From the NCBI GenBank assembly GCA_023091735.1, contig JALKBU010001256.1, positions 1 to 13,640 of the forward strand: a stretch of DNA of 13,640 nt, in the 5' to 3' direction. Source of the stretch: Trichomonas tenax. Its lineage: Eukaryota > Parabasalia > Trichomonadida > Trichomonadidae. Made by a program: the position numbers and the translations under genes. The notes beneath the pieces are model-generated. The model had not been told where the DNA came from and did not search any database. It saw nothing but the letters and a program-made list of their open reading frames with translations. Shown in pieces: positions 1 through 8,000 of the stretch (within the stretch, counting starts at the first letter, position 1; the number at the start of each line of letters is the position of its first letter).

Positions 1-46
1 CAAAGATATTTATGACACTTTTTATAAAGGTGACAATTTGCCCGCG

Positions 47-103
47 CAAAAAGTGACAGTTTATTCATGAAAAGTGACTTTAAGGTTCCCCTGTCACTTT
101 TTG
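47..103. repeat. Inverted repeat of a GTGAC motif
   Basis: The 13-nt sequence CAAAAAGTGACAG at 47-59 is exactly inverted at 91-103, with 31 nt between the arms. Further GTGAC copies lie at 30-34 and 74-78, and looser variants occur near 12-18 and 108-119. It could be a protein-binding cluster or the subterminal repeats of a mobile element cut by the window edge. Confidence 0.5.
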
Positions 104-436
104 GTGTTCACTTTTGTCATAGACTCGTTTTCGATCTGTAAAAAAATTTCATATCAGTTTTTCTCAGAATCTCATGTAACGATTTTAAGCATGTCATTTT
201 CCATGAAAATAGGGCCTCCCTCGACAATGGTGTTTAGACACCCTTTAGTTGGGTGGGGGTGGGTTAAACCCCTTGTAACGAAGAGTGTCATTTTACATGA
301 GTGCATGATCCTTCAATTGTAATGCTTCACACAGCGTCCTTCTCATTCGGAAGTGAATGTTCCTCCTTTTTAGCATCTTGAAGCGCCTAAATGATGCCGA
401 TTTATATTATTAAAACGTTTTCAAAGCCAATTGGCT

Positions 437-605
437 TTATTACTTACAGCTAGTCATCTGCGACGAATAGCTGTCGCATTTCTGCATTCAGAATACAAGC
501 CGAAGCCATTTTTATCTTGGATCGAACTCATTTCAATATGAACCGGTTTTTTATCCTTATTACTTACAGGAAGTCAGCTACTATGGACAGCCGTAATGTT
601 TCTAC
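437..605. repeat. Pair of degenerate 49-nt direct repeats
   Basis: Copies at 437-485 and 557-605 share an exact 13-nt core, TTATTACTTACAG, at the left end. The rest matches in a scattered way (AGTCA, AGC, then TTTCTRC at the right end). The spacing is exactly 120 nt. Neither copy lies in a credible coding frame. Confidence 0.45.
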
Positions 606-650
606 CTTTATTTTACGAATAAACATATTAAAATTTTGATATTATTAAAT

Positions 651-740
651 ATTTCCAGAATTGCTCAATTTCTGGTTGATTTTATCCAGAGCATCGCTTG
701 TATTGAGGAAACAAACCAGAAATTGAGCATTCTTGGAAAT
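651..740. repeat. 27-bp imperfect inverted repeat (hairpin)
   Basis: The arms are 651-677 and 714-740, with a 36-nt loop. Twenty-four of 27 positions pair; the mismatches cluster near the outer third of the arms (TTCCAGAATTG against TTCCAAGAATG on the inverted arm). The right arm lies where homology of the neighbouring tRNase Z-like relic stops, so the hairpin may mark the insertion or deletion that truncated it. A foldback mobile element remnant is one possibility. Confidence 0.6.
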
Positions 741-1357
741 ACATAATACCCAGATTAAAAGAAGGGGGAATCACGACGATAGACGTTCCTTTTCTGTGAA
801 CAATTATTTGCTTGCTTGTTCTCAACTTCGCCAATACACATCTCTGGAGTGATAACATTTCCATTTTTTAAAGTGACCGATTCTCCTTCTTTGAGCTTCT
901 TGAAGTCTGTGCCAACCTTGACACCAAGTGATTTGGCGATCTTTGCATAGAATTTCGGCTCTTCGTCTGGTATTGTCGCTTGAAATGCGGTAGATTTTGT
1001 TAATTCTTTTTCTTATATTGTAATAAACTTATCTTTGTACGACGTATTGCATTTAATCTCTGAATATTTCGATTTGAAGAATATGCTTTCAGCGCATCTC
1101 TCGGAAATGAACATTGGTATCATTTGATTTGTTATAAAACACCCACACCCTAACCCACAGAGTCCAGACATTGCTCTGTAGCTGTTACTCGTGAGGAAAA
1201 GCCCGTTGACCAAAGAAAGACGGACATTTGCATTGGCCAAGCATCTCTGAGTGAAACTGGGGCATTTAAACAGGTACTTCCTGTCGTTGATGTTGATGGA
1301 AACAAAGGGGTATGAGTTGTATGACAGTCCTGATATCACAGCGACTTCTACTTTCAT
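740..1357 (-). pseudogene. Decayed long-form tRNase Z-like (ELAC2-type) gene, N-terminal part
   Basis: Read on the minus strand from the ATG at 1357, the frame begins MKVEVAVISG and continues through YLFKCPSFTQR and a LSLVNGLFLTSNSYRAMSGL segment. These resemble the N-terminal non-catalytic beta-lactamase-fold half of long tRNase Z, where the family usually has a YLFN-C-GEGTQR stretch and an FLT-GG-L-G-L stretch. An in-frame TAA lies at 1013-1015. The same frame then goes on with AFQATIPDEEPKFYAKIAKS, a GTDFKKLKEGESVTLKNG segment and ITPEMCIGEVE, which fit the family's block where proteins have LG-GP-LK-G-SVTL-DG-TP-G. After about position 830 a frame change is needed to keep similarity (GTSIVVIPP in another frame), and homology ends near 740. 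The product of intact tRNase Z removes tRNA 3' trailers. This copy lacks the catalytic C-terminal half, so it is a relic. A very diverged paralogue is less likely given the stop and frameshift. The call is from memory of family motifs, not a search. Confidence 0.55.
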
Positions 1358-2188
1358 TTTTATGTTATTACAAAAATTTTCCAAGGAGCTCTCAATTTTT
1401 TTTGATGGAATTTTCTCTCAAAGTTTTTGTTCTCTTTCCGACGATTTGTTGATGAACCAGCAATATAACTCATTGTGTTCTTTATAGATATTTAATTCTA
1501 AAGCTGATAGTAATGATCAACGTTGAGTTATTGATGATAAATAAACTTATTTATGTTCTAATGAATATCATCAACTATGTCGTGATTGATGAAATGATGT
1601 CAACAATTTTGACATGTAGCTTCAAGTGCTACATCATTTGTAACAGATCTCTAAATGAATAGGAAAACACATAATATGTTTCTACAAAAGAATTATGCGC
1701 GTTCATGAACTCTAGAAGTCATAGCTTCATTAGCTTTTTATATGTCTAGACATGTCTATGATACAATGGTTCGTAATGTGAAATGTATTGGATCATTTGA
1801 TCAATTTTTTTGAGCGAATGAAAACATCGCAATATTTGAATAAGTGATGCAATGTGACGCTTTGCCCAAAAGTGTTTACCACCACATCAAGTTAGTTGAT
1901 GATGTAATATGCAAGAAACTTTAGAAAGCCAAAACGCTTCTCGTAGGAGATATATCTGATGAGTTTTTTAAAGGAAAGCAAACATAATTATACTATGTAT
2001 CAATCTTTCATTATATGTCCAAAGTCTGGAAGCATATCAATTGAAATTTTTTTAAACATATTTGTCATGTAAATAGAAATATGACATGTAATAACACCCC
2101 TTTAATAAAAGGATTGAACCCCTGTATAAAACATAAAACTTAAAATTTTAGGGTCTCCCCCTTCTATAACGATTTTAAAATTTAATAA
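1358..2188. other. AT-rich spacer with small hairpins; 5' region of the SAM/zinc-finger gene
   Basis: No gene is supported. Two adjoining hairpins lie at 1597-1615 (ATGTCAA / TTGACAT) and 1614-1634 (ATGTAGC / GCTACAT). The last 100 bp contain pyrimidine runs (GGGTCTCCCCCTTCT) and the AT-rich leader of the downstream gene. Confidence 0.5.
2167..2178 (+). promoter_or_regulatory. Candidate core-promoter element TAACGATTTTAA
   Basis: TAACGATTTTAA sits 10 bp before the ATG of the SAM/zinc-finger gene, and the same 12-mer occurs at 177-188. An AACGAT core resembles Myb-type recognition elements described in Trichomonas promoters. This is suggestive only; no transcription start is visible, and the other genes here do not have the same element. 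Confidence 0.25.
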
Positions 2189-3628
2189 ATGACTTATTCT
2201 CCCGATTGGACGACGCAAGAAGTCGCAGATTTTCTCGAAACGCTTGGCCTTGGGAGCTACCACGAAGTCTTCATTGAAAACGACATCAATGGCGAATGTC
2301 TTCCGTTATTAGGCGAAGAACACCTCAAAGAACTCCAAATGAAGAGCATTGGACACAGAATCACATTCATGCAGTACCTTCAGTCTATAAAACACCCGAC
2401 AAAATCACCAGTTCGAAAGACAGCCCATCAAAATACTCAAAACGATCAAATTCCGCAAAAAAGAGCACCATCACGTCAGCACGAAACAGAGGAACGTCCA
2501 GAGCCACGAAAATCGCAACTATACGAAGACGAACAACAAGATAGATCATCAAAATCTCAAACGCCGACATACGACGAAGATGACGATTCACACACATCAG
2601 GATCGAGCTGGGAGAAGAAGAGGCGCGCTGCTGTCATGAAAAGGATGAACAATGAGACAGGAAAACGCCACATTCAACAACCAGAAATGAACTTTGGATC
2701 AAATGACGATAACAGAGGATTATTCGGTGCTCCACCGCCTGTCAAAGGGAGAAAGCAGACGGACTATGGCGACGACGAGGAAGACAAGCAGCCATTCAAG
2801 GCGAATCCAAATCCATTCTCGAGAGAAGATGCAGATCTCGATTATCCACCACCAAAGCCGAAACCGAAGCCAGTTAAGAAGCCATCGAATCCTCCACCGA
2901 AGCCAGCGAAGAAACCGGAACCAGAGCTGGAGTCAGAGCCAAGTTTCCCAGCGAACGAAGATCGCGATGATGACTACTTCGCACAGTTCGGCGAAGACGA
3001 TGTTCCGCCAATGGGAGGAAGCAAACTCAGAGGCGGAGGTATTAAGAATAACAACAACAGCTATGAGCCTAAGCCAAAGCAGCGCGATAGCTATGAACCA
3101 AAGCGTCAAGCAGCACCACCGCCGATGCCTGATGAAGATGATCCTAATGATGATAGAGTTGAGTGTTCGATCTGTCACAGAAAGTTCGCAGCAGACAGAA
3201 TCGACAAGCACATGCAAGCTTGCAAGACTGCTGCATCGAGAAAGAAGAAAGTTTTCGACTCTGCAAAGATGAGAAATGCAGATAATGATGCAATCAAGTT
3301 CCAAGGACGCTCTGAGACTCCTCCAAAGGTCAAAAAGTCCAATTATAAGGAACAGCATGAACAACTTGTTGCAAATCTTAAAGCAGCAAGAGCAGCAACA
3401 GAATATGAAAAGCTCAAAGCTGAAGGAAAGGCCGTCGGTCCTCCACCGAAGATGCCGGAATACCAGCTTCCTAATGATGATAGAGTTACTTGTCCATACT
3501 GCGGCAGAAAGTTTGGAAGCAATGCTGCTGAACGACATATTCCATTTTGCGAGAAATCGCATGCAGGAAAGAAACTCAATGATAAGGGAGGAAAGCCTTC
3601 TACTACGAAGAGAGGCGGGCGTTGGTAA
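2189..3628 (+). CDS. SAM domain plus two-C2HC-finger protein (ZC2HC1/FAM164-like)
   Basis: This is a 479-residue protein. Residues 5-67 form a sterile alpha motif (WTTQEVADFLETLGLGSYHE, then LKELQMKSIGHR), a helical bundle used for self-association or partner binding. Residues 70-320 are charged and disordered, with a Pro/Lys-rich stretch at about 219-245. Two C-x2-C-x11-H-x3-C zinc fingers follow: C326, C329, H341, C345 and C435, C438, H450, C454. Between them lies a basic KKKVFDSAKMR segment and a predicted helix near 385-415. This finger-linker-finger order matches the ZC2HC1 (FAM164) family, whose members are widespread in eukaryotes and have poorly defined, partly cilium-associated roles. 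The ATG at 2189 is the natural start because the SAM domain begins five residues later. The gene ends with TGG-TAA-A, so the stop overlaps a TAAA string. It converges on the 5-phosphatase gene with 36 bp between them. SAM fused to ZC2HC1 is unusual; the domain calls are strong and the cellular role is unknown. Confidence 0.87.
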   Translation: MTYSPDWTTQEVADFLETLGLGSYHEVFIENDINGECLPLLGEEHLKELQMKSIGHRITFMQYLQSIKHPTKSPVRKTAHQNTQNDQIPQKRAPSRQHETEERPEPRKSQLYEDEQQDRSSKSQTPTYDEDDDSHTSGSSWEKKRRAAVMKRMNNETGKRHIQQPEMNFGSNDDNRGLFGAPPPVKGRKQTDYGDDEEDKQPFKANPNPFSREDADLDYPPPKPKPKPVKKPSNPPPKPAKKPEPELESEPSFPANEDRDDDYFAQFGEDDVPPMGGSKLRGGGIKNNNNSYEPKPKQRDSYEPKRQAAPPPMPDEDDPNDDRVECSICHRKFAADRIDKHMQACKTAASRKKKVFDSAKMRNADNDAIKFQGRSETPPKVKKSNYKEQHEQLVANLKAARAATEYEKLKAEGKAVGPPPKMPEYQLPNDDRVTCPYCGRKFGSNAAERHIPFCEKSHAGKKLNDKGGKPSTTKRGGRW

Positions 3629-3664
3629 ATTATATTTGATAAAAGAAATACAAACATTTTTTTT

Positions 3665-4594
3665 TTAGAATATCCGACAAACACGACTTGATTTTTCATT
3701 TGATTTCTGGATTTCTGGCTGATTTACGAGAGATATAGTGAAGTCACCGATGACAGGCCGGTGATCTGAATACAGAACATCCATAAATGAAGTGTAGCTG
3801 TTAATCTTCAGCGTTTTTCTGCTGTTTGCGTAGAAAAGAATTCTATCGCAATAAGAAGGAACCCTCTTCTTCTTAGAAGAGTCATAGAGTATTGATTCGC
3901 GGTCGAATTTATAGGTCGGAGGGAACGTGATCTCGTCCTCACTGAAAGAGTTGAAACAATGCATCGATGATCGCTCGCGATTCAATTGATCATATGTTAA
4001 AAGATTTGCATATAATCCAGCCATAGCCAGACGTTTCGTGTCATCGTATGGCAAATCTATGCGATAATTTAAGTCTCCGAAGAAGAAAATGTAATTATTC
4101 ATTTCTCTCGGGTCTACACCTGCGTATGTCTTTAGCTTTATCATGATATCGGAATAATTTCTGTTTCTGTCCAAAACAGCCCTTTCGTGGGCCGCGAAAT
4201 GCGCGCAAATAAAACAAATTTTCGTTTGATCAAAATTCATTGAAACGGCAACAGCGCCTTTATTTCCGTATGCACCATCGGCGCCGGTCGGAATAAGGTA
4301 TTCATTATTCGCCCAGACGTATTTTTCGTGAATTTTCTTGACCGCGATAAATAATTTTAATCCAAGCATTACCATGTTTGTCATTATGAAGTACTCCTCC
4401 TGAAATTTCTCTGTGAGCAGTTTTGAGAGCGCGTTCTGCTTCGCATCACAAGCTAATGGAATAAAAGGGCCAACTTCTTGAAATCCGAGTACATACATGT
4501 CGTAGTCCTTCGGGAGGAACGAAAAACCGTCAGCTGGAACGTCAGAAGCGGCCAAGTTGAACGTCATTACTAGAATTCGACATTGTTTTTCCAT
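3665..4594 (-). CDS. Inositol-polyphosphate 5-phosphatase, minimal, with C-terminal CaaX-like box
   Basis: This 309-residue protein is essentially only the 5-phosphatase catalytic domain of the endonuclease/exonuclease/phosphatase fold. It should remove the 5-phosphate from phosphoinositides or soluble inositol phosphates using Mg2+. Family motifs appear in order: TFNLA (11-15), GFQEVG (37-42, metal ligand E40), GNKGAV (110-115), CAHFAAHE (130-137), FGDLNYRID (172-180, with F where W is common), FPPTYKFD (224-231), PSYCDRIL (246-253, the PxWCDRxL signature with Y for W) and SDHRPV (276-281). No catalytic residue is missing. The protein ends CRIF, which fits a CaaX box and would allow prenylation and membrane anchoring, as in several animal 5-phosphatases. 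No SAC, SH2, RhoGAP or PH domain is attached. The ATG at 4594 lies close to the first strand of the fold. The stop codon begins a TAAA string. The substrate cannot be told from sequence alone. Confidence 0.93.
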   Translation of the reverse strand: MEKQCRILVMTFNLAASDVPADGFSFLPKDYDMYVLGFQEVGPFIPLACDAKQNALSKLLTEKFQEEYFIMTNMVMLGLKLFIAVKKIHEKYVWANNEYLIPTGADGAYGNKGAVAVSMNFDQTKICFICAHFAAHERAVLDRNRNYSDIMIKLKTYAGVDPREMNNYIFFFGDLNYRIDLPYDDTKRLAMAGLYANLLTYDQLNRERSSMHCFNSFSEDEITFPPTYKFDRESILYDSSKKKRVPSYCDRILFYANSRKTLKINSYTSFMDVLYSDHRPVIGDFTISLVNQPEIQKSNEKSSRVCRIF

Positions 4595-5004
4595 TTTTTT
4601 TTAAAAAATAACCTTTTGTAAAATAAAACGAATATTGGGGTGTTTTCCCCTGTTTTATTTTTTTTTCATAAATTTCAATAATTGTCAAAATCATAATTTA
4701 CATATCAGAAATATTTCTCATCATATTTTTCTTATAAACCAAGAATACTAAAGATTCTCACTTTCCATGGTCTTGATAACCTATAGCAAATCTAAAATGA
4801 ATGTTTTAAATCAAATTTTGTGATGATATATTTTCATCTTAATAATCATGTTTTAGCTTATAAATCTCTTTTATCTCAATTCAGCAATTGAATCATAGTT
4901 CGATTTATGCTCAATTTAAATTTTAAATCTTTAAAGACTTGATTTTCATAAAAAAAATTAATTTCAAGATACATAATAATAAAATTTAATAGTAAAACAC
5001 AAAA
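4595..5004. other. AT-rich spacer: 5-phosphatase promoter side and 3' region of the giant gene
   Basis: Both flanking genes are on the minus strand, so this 410 bp holds the 5-phosphatase upstream region (right next to 4594) and the 3' flank of the repeat-protein gene (near 5005). Apart from the hairpin at 4621-4660 it is low-complexity A/T sequence. A TAAA string occurs about 18 nt after the giant gene's stop codon on the minus strand, a possible poly(A) signal. Confidence 0.5.
4621..4660. repeat. Two-step inverted repeat upstream of the 5-phosphatase gene
   Basis: AAATAAAAC at 4621-4629 is inverted exactly at 4652-4660 (GTTTTATTT). Inside it GGGG at 4637-4640 pairs with CCCC at 4647-4650 around a TGTTTT loop. 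The structure lies 27-66 bp upstream of the 5-phosphatase ATG. It may be an operator-like site or a structure in the leader. Confidence 0.55.
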
Positions 5005-8000
5005 TTAATCATAATCATGATATCTCATCTTGCTGCTTCTGCTGCTGTTGCTGTTCTCCTTCTTCTCAGGAGTGACGAATCTGTCAGCAATGATGTCCTG
5101 AACATTGATCTTATCTCCATCTTCTTTGTGTGTTGGTGAGAGAAGGAATGTGATCTTTGGCTGCGAGCGGCTGGAATTGATCAAACTTTCTCTGTAGCTG
5201 CGGACTTCAGCCATATCCGGATCAACAACTTCTGTGACTTTGGAGAACGAAAGCTTGAGTGAGTTCATGCGTTCAGAGAGCGGTCTGCGATCTTCGTAAT
5301 CGAGCATTGATGAATCGCTCTTCATGTCGAGAATGTTCTGATTGACTTCGAGCTTCGGCTTGCGTGATTTCCTCCTCTTCTTTGTTTCTGACTGTTCGTG
5401 TGTTAAACTAAGAGAAGATTTGCGCTCTTCAGATGAATGACCTTCAACAGCGAGTGCTGGTTTGCGTTGTGGCTCTTCGCTGATGTTGTCTACGCTGAAG
5501 AATCCGAATTTCTTCTCATCGAGAGACTTCGATGTTTGTACTTCAGGCATGAAAGAGAACTTCTCTGATGAATTCGTGCAGAATGAAAGATTTGCGGCTT
5601 TCTCCGCTTTCTCGTTGTTAGAAATGTCGAGTTTAGGAAGTTTCGGACTCTGTGAGATGTCCTGTGAAGACTGTGTGCAGAATGATAATGCTGCCTTCTT
5701 GTCTTCAGCTGGTTTGTTGACATCGCTTGTGTTGTTTTCCGCCATTGAAGAAATTTCTAATTTAGGAACTTCTTTCTCTTGGATTTCAAGAACGTTCGAT
5801 TTGGAACTGAGCATTGGCGAATTCTTCATCTCTTCGAGTTTCTCGACAACGTTAGATGATGATGAAAGCTGAGGTGAGTTCTTAACTTCTTCAGGTAATT
5901 CTAAAACATTTGATGCTGCTGATAAATGTGGAGAATTTTTAACTTCTTCAGGGAGTTCAACAACATTTGTCGATGAAGAAATCTGTGGAGAATTCTTCAC
6001 TTCCTCAGGTAACTCTAAGACATTTGATACTGAAGAGAGCTGTGGTGAGTGCTTGACTTCCTCGGGAAGCTCCACGACATTGGAAGAAGCCGATAATTGC
6101 GGAGGTTCCTTCTGCTGTTCAGGTTCTTCTGGTTTGTCAACGAAATTGGAAGAAAGAGAGAGCTTCGGTGGCTGTTTAACTGGTTCTTGTTTGATTTGGG
6201 CCTCTTGCGTGAAGATTTCTTCGGCATTAGGTGTCATGGAAAGCTGAACGTGTGGCTTTTCGGCCTTCGGTGAATCATTCTTCTGATCCACTGAGACAAC
6301 GTTCTCATTCAAACTCAACTGCAATTGCTTGGGCTTGAAATCTTTGTTCTTGACTTCTTCTTCCTTTGCTGGTTTATCTTCTTCCTCTTTCTTGTCGTCA
6401 CCGCGGTATTCGAGAGCGTCAGAGACCTGTTGAGCGATTGAAAGTTTTGGTTTTTCGTGTTGTTTCTCCTCAGGTTTCTTTTCTGGGTTGAAATCTCTCT
6501 CCTTTGGCTCTTCTTGCTTGCTTTCGACGTGTATTTCGGTGACTGCAAGTTGAGGCTTCTTCTCTTCTTGCTTTGGCTTCTCTTCAACCTTTTCTGGCTC
6601 TTCAGAGTCAGAAAGTTTCTTAACGAGTGAAAGCTTTGGTTTCTTGACTTCTTTGACCTTAAGATCCTTTGCTTTCGGTGATTCTGGCTTCTTCTCTTGT
6701 TCCTGTCTCAGTGAATCTGGCTTAGAGTTCTTTGGCGATGCCGGTTTCTCTAATGCCTGAGCGAGATTGTTGGTGATCGATAAACTTGGCATTTCAGTCC
6801 TTGGCGAATTCTTCTTCGAATTCAGTTTGGGACTCTTTGGAGATGCCGGTTTTTCTTGCTGCTCAGATTTCTCTGTCTTTGAAGACTCTGGCTTCAGTTC
6901 TCTCGGTAACGCTTGCTTTGAGTTCTTTGGTGACGGTGGCTTCTCTAAGGACTTCGCAAGATTGTCAGACAGTGACAATGTTGGATTTTGTTCCGTCGGA
7001 GATTCTGGTTTTTCATTTTTAGGAAATTCTGGCTTAGCTTCTCTGGGTGATGTCGGCTTTGAATTCTTCGGTGATTCGGGTTTAGAATTCTTTGGAGAAG
7101 CTGGTTTTTCTAAAGTCCTCGCGAGATTGTCAGATAAAGACAAACTCGGTTTTTCTGTCTTCGGCGATACTGGTTTTTCAGATTTTGGTGATGCTAGTTT
7201 CTCAGATTTTGGGGACTTTGGTTTGTCAGGTTGGATGTTGATGTCTCTATCTATTGGAATAGCGGGAATTTTCTGATCACTTTTGGGATCAGATGAAGGT
7301 TTTTCTGCTTTTGGGTCTTCCAGCTTCTTTTCGGTGTTATTTGCGAAAAAAGAGAGTTTTGGCTTTTCGTCTTTCTTTTCATCCTTCAAGTTCTCGTTGC
7401 TGGGACTGTTTTTATCAAGAGGTTGCTGCTGTTGTTGCGGCTTGAATTCCCTTGGCTTTGTTGAAGCTGGCGGTGGGGGAGGAGCTCCAAACCTGCTGCT
7501 GATGATATCCATGAATGAAAGTGGTCCTGCATCATCGTCATCTGCGTATTTACTCTTTGTCGGCTCCTGCTTCTTCTGCTGAGATTTCGGTGGCTCTTGC
7601 TTTGGTTGCTGCTTCGGAGGTTCCTGTTTATGTTGCTGTGGCTTAGCTGGTTCTTGCTTCTGCTGCTGTTGTTGTGGCTTTGCACCAAACATGTCGAAGA
7701 CAGATGGGTTTGAATGCTCATCTTTTTTTGCTGCTGGTGGAGGTGGAGCCTGCTTTGGCTTATCCTCTTCTGGCGCTGTGATGCCGAAGAGTCCAACAAG
7801 CGAGATTCCTTCTGTCTTTGGAGCTGGTTTCTTTGATTCCTCCTTCGGTTTCTCTTCAACCTTTGCTTTCTCTTCTTCTTTTGGCTTTTCTTCAGCCTTC
7901 TTCTCTTCAGCCTTTGGCTCCTCCTTCTTTTCTTCTGGCTTTGCATCATGTGACTGAAGAGCATCGCTGACAGCACAGAATATTCCTAACTTTGGCTTCT

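Larger units (their letters stand above)
1..739. other. Left intergenic region with short repeats
   Basis: I see no convincing gene here. The longest open frame (74-322, plus) has no recognisable domain and unremarkable composition, so it is not called. The stretch contains a cluster of GTGAC/GTCAC motifs at 1-120, a sequence TAACGATTTTAA at 177-188 that also occurs just upstream of the SAM/zinc-finger gene, two degenerate copies of a 49-nt repeat (437-485 and 557-605), and a long imperfect hairpin (651-740). It probably represents decayed or mobile-element-derived DNA next to the broken gene on its right, but no element can be named. Confidence 0.5.

Noticed and set aside
251..263. G-rich run GGGTGGGGGTGGG as a possible G-quadruplex
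   Set aside because: Only three separated G runs of three or more; a four-tract quadruplex motif is not clearly met.
74..322. 82-residue plus-strand open frame
   Set aside because: No motif and no protein-like composition, and it covers the repeat cluster; no support for coding.
437..570. CTGTAAGT on the minus strand as an intron 5' splice site
   Set aside because: No coding frame lies on either side and no matching branch/3' element was found; it is better explained as part of the 49-nt repeat.
2694..3668. Arg/Ser- or Gln-rich alternative frames inside the SAM/zinc-finger gene
   Set aside because: They are frame shadows of a gene whose main frame has clear SAM and C2HC domains.
5761..6096. 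Regular 57-nt repeats as a CRISPR-like array
   Set aside because: The units are contiguous, in frame and translated, with no spacers and no cas genes.
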